A stretch of 59,274 bases of DNA from an uncultured Lachnospiraceae bacterium (GCA_949879775.1 CATLBW010000002.1:1-59274), one strand, 5' to 3'. Positions 33,934-44,333 are shown, counted from the stretch's first letter. The notes: generated by a model not told the origin, from the letters alone. Numbers and translations are program-made.

Positions 33934-36012
33934 TTACAAATAGTCACCTATGAGTTTTCGGAACCGCTCCTGTCCATCAGCGATCCAGAAATTGTTAATT
34001 GCTCCTCGATACATGGTGTTGCGCTCATAACTAAGCACTTCCTGGTATAATTCATCTTCATTCTCCACCATAACAATATCCCCAGTATCTGCAACTCCCT
34101 GTAATACCTCTTTCACTCCTGATTCGCTATAGTTTACTGCCTTATCTTTTACAACAACTATTTTAACATTCGGATAAACTAATGCGTCAAATATTCCAGA
34201 ACTCCGTATTCCCACCACAATATCCGATAATTCTATTACTTCCCTGATATCCAAGAAACCCGGTAACAGATGCAGGCTCCCCATCTCTACAACCTGACGT
34301 TCTTCCTCCTCGTTCCATTTCTCCACGTTATGCATCTTATATACGACCTGATATTTCTGACTGTCCAGCCTTTTTGCAAGATTTAAAGCATAAGTGCATA
34401 TCTCACTCTCCATGCTGGAAATAAATGATATGACCGTCACAGGGTATTTATATTCCGGTCGGGAAATATTATCATAAACCCCTGGTTTCCCGATTGCCAA
34501 TGCACTGCCATTCCCTTGTTCCCTGCATTTTAGCGCTTCAATTTCACTATACACGATAAGTCCATCTGCATACACCAGATTTTTATGGTAAGTATCTACA
34601 ATTCCCACTCCATGTTGTATCTCTAATGTTGGAATCCCCAACTCCAGGGTTGTATCCCTCAAATAAGCAAGTATTGGGTCCTGCCCATGGGAATAAACGA
34701 TAACCTTCGGCTTTACCCGCTCTATCACATCCATATAAAACTTCCTGTACCCATCCCTCTGCTTCATAATATACGATGCTTTCCATATACAGAACTTTAT
34801 ATTTTCTTCGGGAAATTTAATATCCAATACCTGCTCCAGGGGGTATATGAACCTGCTCCAGAGAAAATCCGCCAGTTCCTGCTTATCAGTTTCCTTAATG
34901 CCATAGACCGTAGGTATTGCCGCATTCAGAATAGGATATCGGTTTTTCGTAGGTATATATTCCTTTCCATCTTTTCTCACAATAAGCTCTAAGTCCATAT
35001 ATTGTGCCTCATCTAAACACGAGATATATCCCTCAACGGCCGTATGGACATACGCTCCCTGATATCCCCTCCGCAAAGGTAGCGTGACAAACAATACGTC
35101 TTTCTGCGGCAGACGCCCCATTTGTTCCTTAAATTCCTCCGCTTCTTCGTCCGTTGATAACAGCACTCCGTCTGTATTCCATGTAACAAACTTTTTGTTT
35201 TTTATGTTATCCTGGAATTTGTTTATTTTATTAATTCCTGCCAAAATGTCCGGTTCCAGATATTTATACAGATAAACGCCCTGATAAGCAACATCCCCAA
35301 AACTGTGCAATAGCTGATGTAATTTTTCCCTTTTATACAACTCCGGGGCAAAAGCACGGTAAATCTCGTCATCCGTATTAACAGCCGCAAAACAAACCGC
35401 CGATTTTACCACCGCCAGGCAACGCCCGCGTTTTATTACCTCACGCATCCAGCTTCGCATCACTGCCGGTGGGACTGCTATATCACAATTGAAGTATTCT
35501 GTAGCATCTGCCTTCACCAGCATAACATCCAAATCCAAATATGCTGTCTCAACAATATCACTGCCAAGCGTTGCCTGTATGCTGACAGCTTCAGCATAGG
35601 CATTTCCGACTGATTCCTTCTGCTCCCCGAAAAAGAGATTGCCTACCGGTCCCACTGCCGCAATCTCCTCCTTGCTGTACAGCCCAGCACGCATCAGCGC
35701 AATACTGCCAGGAGTGAAAAAATAGTTCGCCCGCAGTAATAACAGATCCCTGCCGTTGCCGAACTGTTTCCTGACAACCTCCAGTATATTCCCATAACCT
35801 TCCGGCTTCTCATCACAGACAATATAAGATACCTGATTCTGTGCAGACAGCCACTCCTGTAAACCATCGTCCGAGCAATTATCGACTATGACAATCTCAC
35901 TTGCTGTACCCTCTAATTCATTCAGCAAGATTTGAACATTTACCTTTACACTATCTAATTCATTGTGGGCAACTATCACTGCTAAAATGCCCTGTCCCAT
36001 ATTTACATCCAT
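33934..36012 (-). CDS. two-domain glycosyltransferase (GT2 plus GT-B-like), copy 2
   Basis: 692 residues, paralogue of the 693-residue protein at 30.7-32.8 kb along its whole length. The GT2-like part has AVIVAHNELDSVKVNVQILL and IVDNCSDDGLQEWL. The second part has VIVYSHGQDPILAYLRDTTL, TLEIQHGVGIVDTYHK and SDIVVGIRSSGIFDALVYP. The copies differ most in the middle (residues about 190-400), where acceptor choice may lie. RBS GGAAAGGAG before the ATG. Confidence 0.75.
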   Translation of the reverse strand: MDVNMGQGILAVIVAHNELDSVKVNVQILLNELEGTASEIVIVDNCSDDGLQEWLSAQNQVSYIVCDEKPEGYGNILEVVRKQFGNGRDLLLLRANYFFTPGSIALMRAGLYSKEEIAAVGPVGNLFFGEQKESVGNAYAEAVSIQATLGSDIVETAYLDLDVMLVKADATEYFNCDIAVPPAVMRSWMREVIKRGRCLAVVKSAVCFAAVNTDDEIYRAFAPELYKREKLHQLLHSFGDVAYQGVYLYKYLEPDILAGINKINKFQDNIKNKKFVTWNTDGVLLSTDEEAEEFKEQMGRLPQKDVLFVTLPLRRGYQGAYVHTAVEGYISCLDEAQYMDLELIVRKDGKEYIPTKNRYPILNAAIPTVYGIKETDKQELADFLWSRFIYPLEQVLDIKFPEENIKFCIWKASYIMKQRDGYRKFYMDVIERVKPKVIVYSHGQDPILAYLRDTTLELGIPTLEIQHGVGIVDTYHKNLVYADGLIVYSEIEALKCREQGNGSALAIGKPGVYDNISRPEYKYPVTVISFISSMESEICTYALNLAKRLDSQKYQVVYKMHNVEKWNEEEERQVVEMGSLHLLPGFLDIREVIELSDIVVGIRSSGIFDALVYPNVKIVVVKDKAVNYSESGVKEVLQGVADTGDIVMVENEDELYQEVLSYERNTMYRGAINNFWIADGQERFRKLIGDYL

Positions 36013-36064
36013 CCGGCTCTCCTTTCCGCAAAATCCATTTATCCCACTCCGGCCACTGCCTGGA

Positions 36065-38530
36065 TTATCCTGCTTTTCTTGCCCTCAATATATATTGAAA
36101 CGCCCGATACATTTGTTCATCGACATTTTCCGAGATTGCCATTAATTTTGATATCAGCCCTTCCTGTTCCTGCGTAAGTTCCAAAAGCGATATATTTACC
36201 TCCTCGACATTATATCCTTCTGCCTGAAACATAGCCTGTATTTCATAGTACGTAAACAGATGTATATGGCTTCTGTCAAGAAGCCCAACATCATCATAAT
36301 GGAACCTGCCGTGAAGAAGCTGTTCCATTACGGATATGTGCATTAAATTGGGAATACTTGTTAATATATAGCCATGCTCCGTAAGCTTCTGCCTGCAATA
36401 CCTCACTACCTTTTGGGGATCACGCAAATGTTCCAATACATCGCCAAATATAATACAATCAAATTCCCCCTCAAACGGAAACTCCTCATCCTCAATATTC
36501 CCAACTTCCACTTTAGCGAAACACTTGGCAATTTCAGCCGACGCCGGATTAATCTCCAAACCATAAAGCTGGCTGTTAGGATAACGGTTCTTGATTTCTA
36601 ACAGGGTCGCTCCCAAATCACAACCCACCTCAAGAACGCGGATAGGCGCTTCCCGCTCTTCCTCCATAAGATTAACAACACGTGTAGATGGTATCAGATT
36701 AAAGTAATTCATATCCCACTTATCTTTAAGGACGTCCCTGTCACATTTCCCCAACAGCCCCTCATAGTCCGCCTTATTCAGTTCTGATGAATCACAAAAT
36801 GCCAACGCCCGGTAGCACACCCTTGGACAATATCCTTTCCGAGCAATCCTCAACTCCAGGTCTTGCAGCACATGTTCCGGTTGAACTAAGCTGGCGTCAA
36901 ACAACTCAGCATCCAAAATTGACTTCGACAGCATCCAGATGCTGTCTTCCAAACATAAAGCCCTATAAGACATTGTCTCCCTGCAAAGCATCTGCTGCTC
37001 CGCACCTTGTATATCCCCCAATTGAAACTCATCACAATGCTGGAAGAACAGCAAGCCATTGCTTACCGGCCCGACAATGCCACACGTTTCCTGTTCCAGG
37101 ACCATCGCCATCTGGCGAATACATTCCCTTCCCAAATAATACCCGGGCGTCATAAATAAAACCGTATCCTCCAGCTCAAAATTATCAACTACTGCATTCC
37201 ACACCTTCCCACATCCCTGGATACCCTCATCAAAAATAATATTATCATATCCAAGCTGTGGAACCAGTTCCGCTGTGCCGTCCGTAGAACCATTATCCAC
37301 AACTATTATATTGGCAATCCCCTGAACCCCTTTCAACCACTCCAGGCAGCGGTTCAATGCATCCTTTTGGTTATATGAAGTAATCACAACCGTTGTTTTC
37401 GCTGATCCCATCGTCCTATCTTTCTCCTTTCCCAATCCGTCTATATGCATGTAACGCTCTGCCAGCCCTTGGACTCTGTCGGCAAACACATCTTTAGAAA
37501 AATACGCCTCATACGTCTTCCGTCCCGCACTCCTTACAGAACTAAGCCTTTTATTATTATCGACAATATATGTTATTTTCTCCACCAAAGCTTCCACATT
37601 CGCTGATGGGACGGTAAACCCATTACGACCATCTTCAATGTAATAAGCAACCCCACACACATCTGTACACAGACAGAGGTTCCCTTTCATCATCATCTCC
37701 GCCGCCACGGTGGGCATTGCATCCATCCGTGAAGGAACAATAAGGCAGTCACACCGTTCCATCCATGCCAATGTCTCTGCCCTGGATAATTGGTGCAGGA
37801 TAGTCACATTTTCGTAGTCTTCACATAACTTTTGGATGGAAGAGAATACCTCCTCGTCATACATCTGCTCATTGCCGCAAAAAAAGAATTCCGCACGCGT
37901 TAAATATTCCTCCGGAAGCTGCCGGATTGCCTCTGCCAACACATCCTGCCCTTTTATTTTAGAGTACATTCCCGCAGTGAGGAAACGCACCTTCCCATCA
38001 TTCATTTCTCTTTTATGCACCACTGGAAAATCCTCCACGCCAAAATGCAGGATTTCCACTTGGACCCCATATAACTCCCAAACAGCCTGCTGTACTGTAT
38101 GCCCGACCGCAAGCACATGGATATTAGATGGCAGCTTGGAAAAATCCGGCAATACCGTCTGAAAATGCTCAAAATACCGCCTTCCCTCATGCAGCCACCA
38201 CAGCACTGGAATCTTGGTATATTTCAAGAGCTGTACCGGCTCAAACGTGATTAATGTATTGGCAACCACCATCTGAAACCCATGCGCATACTGCAAGAAT
38301 TCCTCTGCCTGTGCAATAAAACGTTCCTGCACCCGCACCGGAATCCCCATCTTCTGAAACTCCTGCCTGAGTTCCCCATCCAACATAGTTATCATTTCGA
38401 TTTGATATCCCTGCCCCTGCAGCACCTTTACCATGTCCAGAAGCACAATCGGCGCCCCCGTCCTTGAAAGCTGATGGGTAATCACCAGTATTCTCTTATT
38501 CCTATACGGTTCCTTACCTGTTCCTCCCAT
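36065..38530 (-). CDS. trifunctional GT4-GT2-methyltransferase fusion
   Basis: 821 residues with three domains in one frame. Residues about 12-350 are a GT4 enzyme (RILVITHQLSRTGAPIVLLD, CDCLIVPSRMDAMPTVAAEM). About 375-600 are GT2 (TTVVITSYNQKDALNRCLEW, IIVVDNGSTDGTAEL). About 635-821 are a SAM methyltransferase (IRVLEVGCDLGATLLEIKN, FGDVLEHLRDP). The last two domains parallel the GT2-methyltransferase protein at 14.8-16.4 kb, down to the linker LIPSTRVV. A single polypeptide could add two sugars and methylate one of them, possibly capping the chain. That is inference. Confidence 0.85.
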   Translation of the reverse strand: MGGTGKEPYRNKRILVITHQLSRTGAPIVLLDMVKVLQGQGYQIEMITMLDGELRQEFQKMGIPVRVQERFIAQAEEFLQYAHGFQMVVANTLITFEPVQLLKYTKIPVLWWLHEGRRYFEHFQTVLPDFSKLPSNIHVLAVGHTVQQAVWELYGVQVEILHFGVEDFPVVHKREMNDGKVRFLTAGMYSKIKGQDVLAEAIRQLPEEYLTRAEFFFCGNEQMYDEEVFSSIQKLCEDYENVTILHQLSRAETLAWMERCDCLIVPSRMDAMPTVAAEMMMKGNLCLCTDVCGVAYYIEDGRNGFTVPSANVEALVEKITYIVDNNKRLSSVRSAGRKTYEAYFSKDVFADRVQGLAERYMHIDGLGKEKDRTMGSAKTTVVITSYNQKDALNRCLEWLKGVQGIANIIVVDNGSTDGTAELVPQLGYDNIIFDEGIQGCGKVWNAVVDNFELEDTVLFMTPGYYLGRECIRQMAMVLEQETCGIVGPVSNGLLFFQHCDEFQLGDIQGAEQQMLCRETMSYRALCLEDSIWMLSKSILDAELFDASLVQPEHVLQDLELRIARKGYCPRVCYRALAFCDSSELNKADYEGLLGKCDRDVLKDKWDMNYFNLIPSTRVVNLMEEEREAPIRVLEVGCDLGATLLEIKNRYPNSQLYGLEINPASAEIAKCFAKVEVGNIEDEEFPFEGEFDCIIFGDVLEHLRDPQKVVRYCRQKLTEHGYILTSIPNLMHISVMEQLLHGRFHYDDVGLLDRSHIHLFTYYEIQAMFQAEGYNVEEVNISLLELTQEQEGLISKLMAISENVDEQMYRAFQYILRARKAG

Positions 38531-38555
38531 ATATCCTGTGACTCCTCATTCTCTT

Positions 38556-39758
38556 CTATAATTGCGACAAAAGATCCCGTTCCAATTCCAGGGCACGTTC
38601 CTTCCAGGTATGGAACTGCTTTGCTTTCGCATAGCCCCTGTCAGCTATCTGCTGCGCCATCCCTGGGTTATCCAGCAATTCCTGTACCTGAGCCGGAAGC
38701 TTATCAAGCTCCTCCAGCTCAAAAAAAATCAATTCCCGATTATCTTCCTTTGGACGCGCCGTATCGCAAAAACCACAAAATTCTTCTTTCATATACCCTG
38801 AGGTATCCGATACCGCAACGGCTCCCTGCAGCATACCGTTAAACACCCTGTCATGCGTCCCGTCCTTAAACCATGTCATTGTGCTCAGGACGATTTTCGC
38901 ATCCTGCATTTTTGCCACTACTTCCTCTGCCGGAATCCTACCGCCATAATTTACATTAGGTCTGTGAATCCATGGGCAATTCTCCCACCCGACGCCATAA
39001 ATCTGTATCGATATCCCCTGCTCCGCTAGGGTCTGCACCGTTTTTTCCCGATAATAGGAAACTGCATAGAGATCCACAAAATGTAGATCCGCTATTATAT
39101 CCTTTAATTCCTTCTCGGACAACATAAGCCCTTCTGATGACAATGCCTCTTCCAGCGCCTGTTCCGTCGTCTTAAATGGGTTCGCGATCAAATCCCGGTA
39201 CGCCCTGAGGCACAAGGCTTCTGCATCAAAACTATGGTACTTCTTTAAATCAGCCATAATGTTTCCTGCATGCGTCTTAGAAAGCCCTCCCGCATATAAT
39301 ACATCAATCTCCCTATCCGCAATCGGGCGCCTGCTGAGCGGCAGCTCCTTCCCTGCATGGGGCAGATAGCCAATCATAGGTATCTCAGGATAAAAACGCT
39401 CCAGGTAACGCATATGGTTCCTGTCTGTACAAAGTACAACAGCATTACGCGGAGCGTGATCCAGGGCGTCTTTATAGCAAAACGGGTGATCCATTAAAAT
39501 ATTAACGCATGGAATATTGAGTTCTTCCCAAATGTTCTTACCGGCATGAAGCTCCATGTTAAATCCAAGGTTATTAAAAGTAATCACCGCTTTCACTGGC
39601 TTTGCCGCAAACATTGCCATTTCCTTTAAGCCTTGCGGCATGTTGCGCACGTCAAATACCATCGTCTCATAGCCCAGCGCTTCAAATTCCTTTTTCAATT
39701 CATAAGTAAATATATCCAATGTATCGTAAACACCGACAAAAAATATCAGCCTCTTCAA
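38556..39758 (-). CDS. CgeB-like glycosyltransferase
   Basis: 400 residues, a DUF3880/CgeB-type glycosyltransferase. Shared marks: PCVNILMDHPFCYKDAL, AVVLCTDRNHMRYLERFYPE, and KIVLSTMTWFKDGTHDRVFN at the donor site. The family start (KRLIFFVG) fits the TTG at 39758, which follows GGAAAGGGG and the upstream stop by two bases; a TTG at 39785 is also possible. It belongs with the four tandem paralogues at 41.9-46.7 kb, separated from them by a DUF4422 and a GT2 gene. Confidence 0.8.
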   Translation of the reverse strand: MKRLIFFVGVYDTLDIFTYELKKEFEALGYETMVFDVRNMPQGLKEMAMFAAKPVKAVITFNNLGFNMELHAGKNIWEELNIPCVNILMDHPFCYKDALDHAPRNAVVLCTDRNHMRYLERFYPEIPMIGYLPHAGKELPLSRRPIADREIDVLYAGGLSKTHAGNIMADLKKYHSFDAEALCLRAYRDLIANPFKTTEQALEEALSSEGLMLSEKELKDIIADLHFVDLYAVSYYREKTVQTLAEQGISIQIYGVGWENCPWIHRPNVNYGGRIPAEEVVAKMQDAKIVLSTMTWFKDGTHDRVFNGMLQGAVAVSDTSGYMKEEFCGFCDTARPKEDNRELIFFELEELDKLPAQVQELLDNPGMAQQIADRGYAKAKQFHTWKERALELERDLLSQL

Positions 39759-39760
39759 CT

Positions 39761-40915
39761 TTATCCCCTTTCCAACCCTTGGCAATCCTTTGTCCTTCCG
39801 GCTGCCTGATACGTTTCATATAGCGCCTGTGCCGCCTGTTGGGGATTATCAATCGTCCCCTCCCCTGCATTTATCAGCATAACCTTTGCCATAACCCAGG
39901 ACACATTCTTTTCCAGAATGTAATCCCTGTCTTCCTGCCTTGGATCTCCTCCAGAAAAACGGATGAAACATTCCATGACCCGACGGTAATGCGCAATCCA
40001 CTCACGCAGTTCCATAGATAACTGCATCAATCCAGGGATGTCCCGATCCTGCTCTTCCTGTGCAATATACAGCAATTGTTCGATAACAGGAATCTCACCC
40101 TTAATATCTGAAAGCTCCAGGCGCACGTCCGGACGCAGTTTTAAATATTCATAAAACATCTGCCTGGCCTGCGCAATCTGCTTTTGTTTTACAAGCTGCT
40201 CCATAGCAAGCTTGAACTCTACCGTCTCCGCTTTCTCCGCCGTGATTCCAACCAGACCCTCATAAATTTTCAAGCCATTTTTCTCTGCCCAGATTTTCAC
40301 CATTGATTCCGAAAGGAAGCCAAATACACGCTGATTGTACAAATCATAGGAGCTTACATCTATCCTCTTGCCTACTTCGAATAAAATATCAAACATCCAC
40401 CTGGCATAAGCCCAAAACAGCTCGCGCGACGTCACCATAAGGTTTCCGTAATAATACGTGTCCTCCTCCATTGCCGATTGGAAATACGGCGCATATTCCG
40501 GACACTTTTCCTCAATTACTTCGCCCACCATCAAAAGATCCTGCTTATTATGCGCTTCCCCAAAATATTCCAGGTAGCTTGTCTCTGCTTTTATTTTGGG
40601 GGAAACAATAATATCATAATCTTTTAAAATCCCTTCATATTCCTGCTGGCCCATTAACTGCCCCTGTCCATTAAGGAAAAAGCGACGGTAATGGCAAACG
40701 CCAATAATATCAGCCTCCGTTTCATTCTTCCAAACCCAATAAACCCCGGTAAGCTCTCCAAAATATTTATTCTGTTCGGATATGGATTCACCGGTATTAT
40801 CGCCTAAATAGCCTAAATCTTCTGCCAATGCCCTGCCCACATGCAGTGGAACATAAATGCCATCCTCCGGCTCCCAGAATTTCTTATGTGTCATTGTAAA
40901 TATTTTTACATTCAT
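39761..40915 (-). CDS. DUF4422 glycosyltransferase
   Basis: 384 residues. The N-terminal 210 or so are a DUF4422 domain, a family of predicted GT-A glycosyltransferases: VKIFTMTHKKFWEP, YLGDNTGESISEQN, ELTGVYWVWKN and IGVCHYRRFFL. The last 150 residues are helical and family-specific. It overlaps the upstream GT2 gene by four bases (ATGA), so it is translationally coupled. The sugar is unknown; related enzymes often transfer galactofuranose or other hexoses. Confidence 0.85.
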   Translation of the reverse strand: MNVKIFTMTHKKFWEPEDGIYVPLHVGRALAEDLGYLGDNTGESISEQNKYFGELTGVYWVWKNETEADIIGVCHYRRFFLNGQGQLMGQQEYEGILKDYDIIVSPKIKAETSYLEYFGEAHNKQDLLMVGEVIEEKCPEYAPYFQSAMEEDTYYYGNLMVTSRELFWAYARWMFDILFEVGKRIDVSSYDLYNQRVFGFLSESMVKIWAEKNGLKIYEGLVGITAEKAETVEFKLAMEQLVKQKQIAQARQMFYEYLKLRPDVRLELSDIKGEIPVIEQLLYIAQEEQDRDIPGLMQLSMELREWIAHYRRVMECFIRFSGGDPRQEDRDYILEKNVSWVMAKVMLINAGEGTIDNPQQAAQALYETYQAAGRTKDCQGLERG

Positions 40916-41940
40916 GTCGATCTCCTCAATAAATCTACCACCTGTGCAAATTCTTCCTCAGAAATATCCTGGTCAATTAAAGAAACCTGAAGCTGCTGCA
41001 TATCATCCAGCACTTGTGAAAGGTAAGGATTAGTCTTATACTGCGGAACCATATCCATCACTGTCTGGCACATTAGACGGTATTCCTTATATTTCAAATC
41101 CGAATAACGCAATGCCAGGACTTTCAAGCCCCCCAGATAATAATAAATCAGAAAGTTTAACTCTATTTCCCGTGGATAGCGCCCCAATAAGCCACTGCTT
41201 TTGCAGTCCTCCCACACTTTTTTCAGGATATAAAAAATATCCATATGGTATGCCTCGTCTTTCTTGAGCACAGTAGATTCCTGATTGACATAGTAATGGT
41301 ATAGCTTCTCATTAAAAAAATAAGCGTTCTTGGCATAAAGCTGCGTCATTATCCCCCAATAAATGTCCTCATAGGCACGCTGTTCCGGAAAACGGAGCCT
41401 ATGGTCCTCAATAAATTCCTTCGTATAGATTTTGTCCCAGCAGCCATTACTTACAAGCGCAGTCACTAATAACTTCTTGCGCTCCCCTTCTTCTGAAAAG
41501 TCCAAATAGAAGTCCTCTTTCTCACGATGCTTTTGCGTCTTCCATATATCTTCTATGCCACAATCCCGCACAAACCCAAACTGTACAATATCACATCGGT
41601 ACTTGCGGATTAGCTGATACAATTTCTCATAAGCATCCGTCTCTATCCAGTCATCCACATCCAAAAATGCAATATAAGTACCCGAAGCATATTCCAGCGC
41701 AATATTCCGCGCCCGCCCCTGCCTGCCATTCTTCTCACAATTGATAAGCAACATACTTTCCGGATACCTTGCCTCCCAACCACACAATCTATCCCATGTA
41801 CCATCCGTAGAAGCATCATTGACGCAGATTACCTCCAGCTTATCAATCCCTATCGTCTGATTCACCACAGAATTGAGACAACGGTCTACATATTGTTCTG
41901 CATTGTAACAAGGAATAATTACACTGATTTTATCTTCCAT
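40912..41940 (-). CDS. GT2 glycosyltransferase
   Basis: 342 residues. Canonical GT2 start KISVIIPCYNAEQYVDRCL, VCVNDASTDGT-like motif (ICVNDASTDGTWDRL) and the DxD site FLDVDDWIE. The C-terminal 130 residues are helical. The start was placed at the ATG at 41940 behind GGAAGG. It overlaps the upstream CgeB-like gene end by 11 bases, and the same ATGGAAGATAA overlap appears at 45.5 kb. Confidence 0.88.
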   Translation of the reverse strand: MEDKISVIIPCYNAEQYVDRCLNSVVNQTIGIDKLEVICVNDASTDGTWDRLCGWEARYPESMLLINCEKNGRQGRARNIALEYASGTYIAFLDVDDWIETDAYEKLYQLIRKYRCDIVQFGFVRDCGIEDIWKTQKHREKEDFYLDFSEEGERKKLLVTALVSNGCWDKIYTKEFIEDHRLRFPEQRAYEDIYWGIMTQLYAKNAYFFNEKLYHYYVNQESTVLKKDEAYHMDIFYILKKVWEDCKSSGLLGRYPREIELNFLIYYYLGGLKVLALRYSDLKYKEYRLMCQTVMDMVPQYKTNPYLSQVLDDMQQLQVSLIDQDISEEEFAQVVDLLRRST

Positions 41941-43111
41941 CTGAGTTTCCTTCCATAATCTCCGCCAATTGCCTTGCCCGGCATTGCCATGTCTGCGTAT
42001 CTTTCGCATACAGGTAACCTCTGTGGGCTATTCTTGCCAACTCCTTTGGGTGGGCCAAATAATATTTTACCTTACCCGGAAGATCTTCCAGGCTGTCCAA
42101 GGAATAAAGCAGCGCCTCCTTGCCGTCTGTCAGCGTCCTGTCCAAGTATTCACTGCTGTCTGTCAGGCACACGCCCCCATTGAGCATCGCCGTGTAAATC
42201 CGGTCATGCGCTCCCGCCTTGAACCATGGCATCACATTTAATACTATCCTCGCATCTGCGGCAAGCGGTATCGTCTCATCAAAAGGCACCCTTCCATGAA
42301 GAACAAGGTTCTCCTGCCTGCACTCTATCTTGTCCCAGTCTCCCCCTCCATAAATATGCACTTTGACTCCCGCATCCGCTAGCGTCTTAATTACCTTGGC
42401 ACGCACATAATCCCTCAGTACACCATCCAAATCTGCGAACAGGCGCACCGTATCCCGCAAGTCATCCTCCTCCAGGATGAGTCCTCTTTTCTTCATGCAG
42501 TACTCTATGCCCTGCTCCAACGTCATATACGTCCGCTCATACAGCAGCATGCGGCACTCCAGCCAAATCTGCCGCAAGCCTTTCCCCAACCCCGCGAGAT
42601 GCTCCTTAAGCCCCTTGTCCTTTGTATAGCCACCCATAAACAAAACATCCATGGAACGCTCTTCAAAAGGCGCCGTCTCTCCATGGCTGCATACTCCTGC
42701 AAGGGGCAGGAAAACACTTTGGACGCCCCCAGGATAAAAACGCTTGATAAACCTCTGATGATACTCATCTACGCACACAAATGTCAAATGCCGGACAGGA
42801 TAAGTGATTGCAATATGGTAATACATGGGATGGTCTACAATATAATTGTAGCAATCAATATCAAGCTCATTCCAGATAATTTTCCCACCTTCTATCGGCA
42901 GGGCCATTCCAATTTGATTGAAAAATAATGCAGACGTATCACCTTTACCAGCAAATGCATAGATCGCATTTCTCATTACTTCCGTATTCCCGGCGTCAAC
43001 CTGCAATACCTGCCATCCCATCTCATGGAAGCCTTCTGCCATCTGCTGGGCAAAAGCACGTAAAGAATCATACTTGTCTGACAAAACAACAATAATCTTA
43101 TTCCTGCCCAT
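41930..43111 (-). CDS. CgeB-like glycosyltransferase, tandem copy 1
   Basis: 393 residues. N-terminus MGRNKIIVVLSDKYDSLRAF; family motifs ELDIDCYNYIVDHPMYYHIA, CVDEYHQRFIKRFYPGG and RIVLNVMPWFKAGAHDRIYT, then the C-terminal LTDSSEYLDRTLTDGKEALL. The four genes between 41.9 and 46.7 kb are consecutive paralogues of almost equal length, each with the same motifs. They differ in the stretch around residues 130-240, which may set the acceptor. No signal peptide or membrane segment. Confidence 0.8.
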   Translation of the reverse strand: MGRNKIIVVLSDKYDSLRAFAQQMAEGFHEMGWQVLQVDAGNTEVMRNAIYAFAGKGDTSALFFNQIGMALPIEGGKIIWNELDIDCYNYIVDHPMYYHIAITYPVRHLTFVCVDEYHQRFIKRFYPGGVQSVFLPLAGVCSHGETAPFEERSMDVLFMGGYTKDKGLKEHLAGLGKGLRQIWLECRMLLYERTYMTLEQGIEYCMKKRGLILEEDDLRDTVRLFADLDGVLRDYVRAKVIKTLADAGVKVHIYGGGDWDKIECRQENLVLHGRVPFDETIPLAADARIVLNVMPWFKAGAHDRIYTAMLNGGVCLTDSSEYLDRTLTDGKEALLYSLDSLEDLPGKVKYYLAHPKELARIAHRGYLYAKDTQTWQCRARQLAEIMEGNSDGR

Positions 43112-43139
43112 AAATACCTGTTCTCCTTATATTTATTTC

Positions 43140-44306
43140 CTAATTTGCGCCTCTTCCCATAATCTCTGCCATTTGTCCTGCCCGGCGCTGCCAGGTCTGC
43201 GCATCCTTGGCATACAGATAACCTTGATACGCTATTTCCTTCGTTTCCTCAGTATGGCACAGATAATAATTTACCTTATCTGGAAGTTCCTCCAGGTTGT
43301 CCAAGGAATAAAATAATACATTACTGCCATTTGACAGCGTCCTTTCTAAATACTCATTACTGTCTGTCAAACTCACCGCCCCATTCAGCATTGCAGAATA
43401 TATCCTCTCATGTGCGCCTGCTTTATACCATGGCAGCACATTCAGGAAAATCCTGGCATCCGAAATAAGGGCCGCCATCTCCTTAAACGGAATCTTTCCG
43501 TGCATGATGAGGTTTTCCTGCTTACAGCCTATGGAGCGAAAGGCATCCCCTCCATAAACATGCACCTTGACCCCGGCGTCTGCCAATGTCTTTATCACTT
43601 TGGCACGCACATGGTTCCTTAACAAACCATCCATCCTAGAAAACAGCCTCACAGTATCCCTTAAGTCATCCTCAGGCAATGTAAGCCCCTTGTCCCTCAG
43701 GCAGTATTCCACTCCTTGCTCCAGCGTCATATCGACCCTGCTGCATAGCAATTCGTAACACTCCAGCCAAATGCCCTTCAAGCCCTCTCCCAACCCTTGG
43801 GTATACTTTTCAATATCCCAGCCTGTATAACCGCCTACAAACAGGACATCCATGCTCCTCTTTTCAAACGGTATTTCTTTTCCTGCGCTTCGTATGCCCG
43901 CCTGTGGAAGAAATGCGCTTCGCATGCCTGGGTAGAAACGCCCTATAAACTTCTGATGGTATTCATCCACACACACAATTGTCAGACGCTTTATGGGATA
44001 TGTAATCTGCTGGTGGTAATACATCGGATGGTCTACAATATATTCATAACAATCCACATCCAGTTCGTTCCAGATAATCCTCCCATCCTCAGTCTGCAAT
44101 ACCATGCCGGCATGGTTCACAAACAGCGCTATCGTATCTCCATATCCGGCAAACGCACAAATTTTCAGCGCCATGCCCTCTTCCCTGTCCCCCACCGTCA
44201 AAACCTGATATCCCAGCCTTGCAAATCCTTCTGCCATCTGCTTTGCAAAAACACACAGTGCATCATATTGCCCTGGTAAAAATATTATAATTTTATTCCT
44301 GCTCAA
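43140..44306 (-). CDS. CgeB-like glycosyltransferase, tandem copy 2
   Basis: 388 residues from a TTG at 44306. Opens with MSRNKIIIFLPGQYDALCVF and carries ELDVDCYEYIVDHPMYYHQQ, CVDEYHQKFIGRFYPG and RIFLNVLPWYKAGAHERIYS. It starts 27 bases after the preceding gene's stop. Closest in the array to copy 3 in the donor-site region (NVLPWYKAGAHERIYSAMLN is identical in both). Function as for copy 1. Confidence 0.8.
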   Translation of the reverse strand: MSRNKIIIFLPGQYDALCVFAKQMAEGFARLGYQVLTVGDREEGMALKICAFAGYGDTIALFVNHAGMVLQTEDGRIIWNELDVDCYEYIVDHPMYYHQQITYPIKRLTIVCVDEYHQKFIGRFYPGMRSAFLPQAGIRSAGKEIPFEKRSMDVLFVGGYTGWDIEKYTQGLGEGLKGIWLECYELLCSRVDMTLEQGVEYCLRDKGLTLPEDDLRDTVRLFSRMDGLLRNHVRAKVIKTLADAGVKVHVYGGDAFRSIGCKQENLIMHGKIPFKEMAALISDARIFLNVLPWYKAGAHERIYSAMLNGAVSLTDSNEYLERTLSNGSNVLFYSLDNLEELPDKVNYYLCHTEETKEIAYQGYLYAKDAQTWQRRAGQMAEIMGRGAN

Positions 44307-44333
44307 TAGATACCCAATCTCCTTTTCATGATT

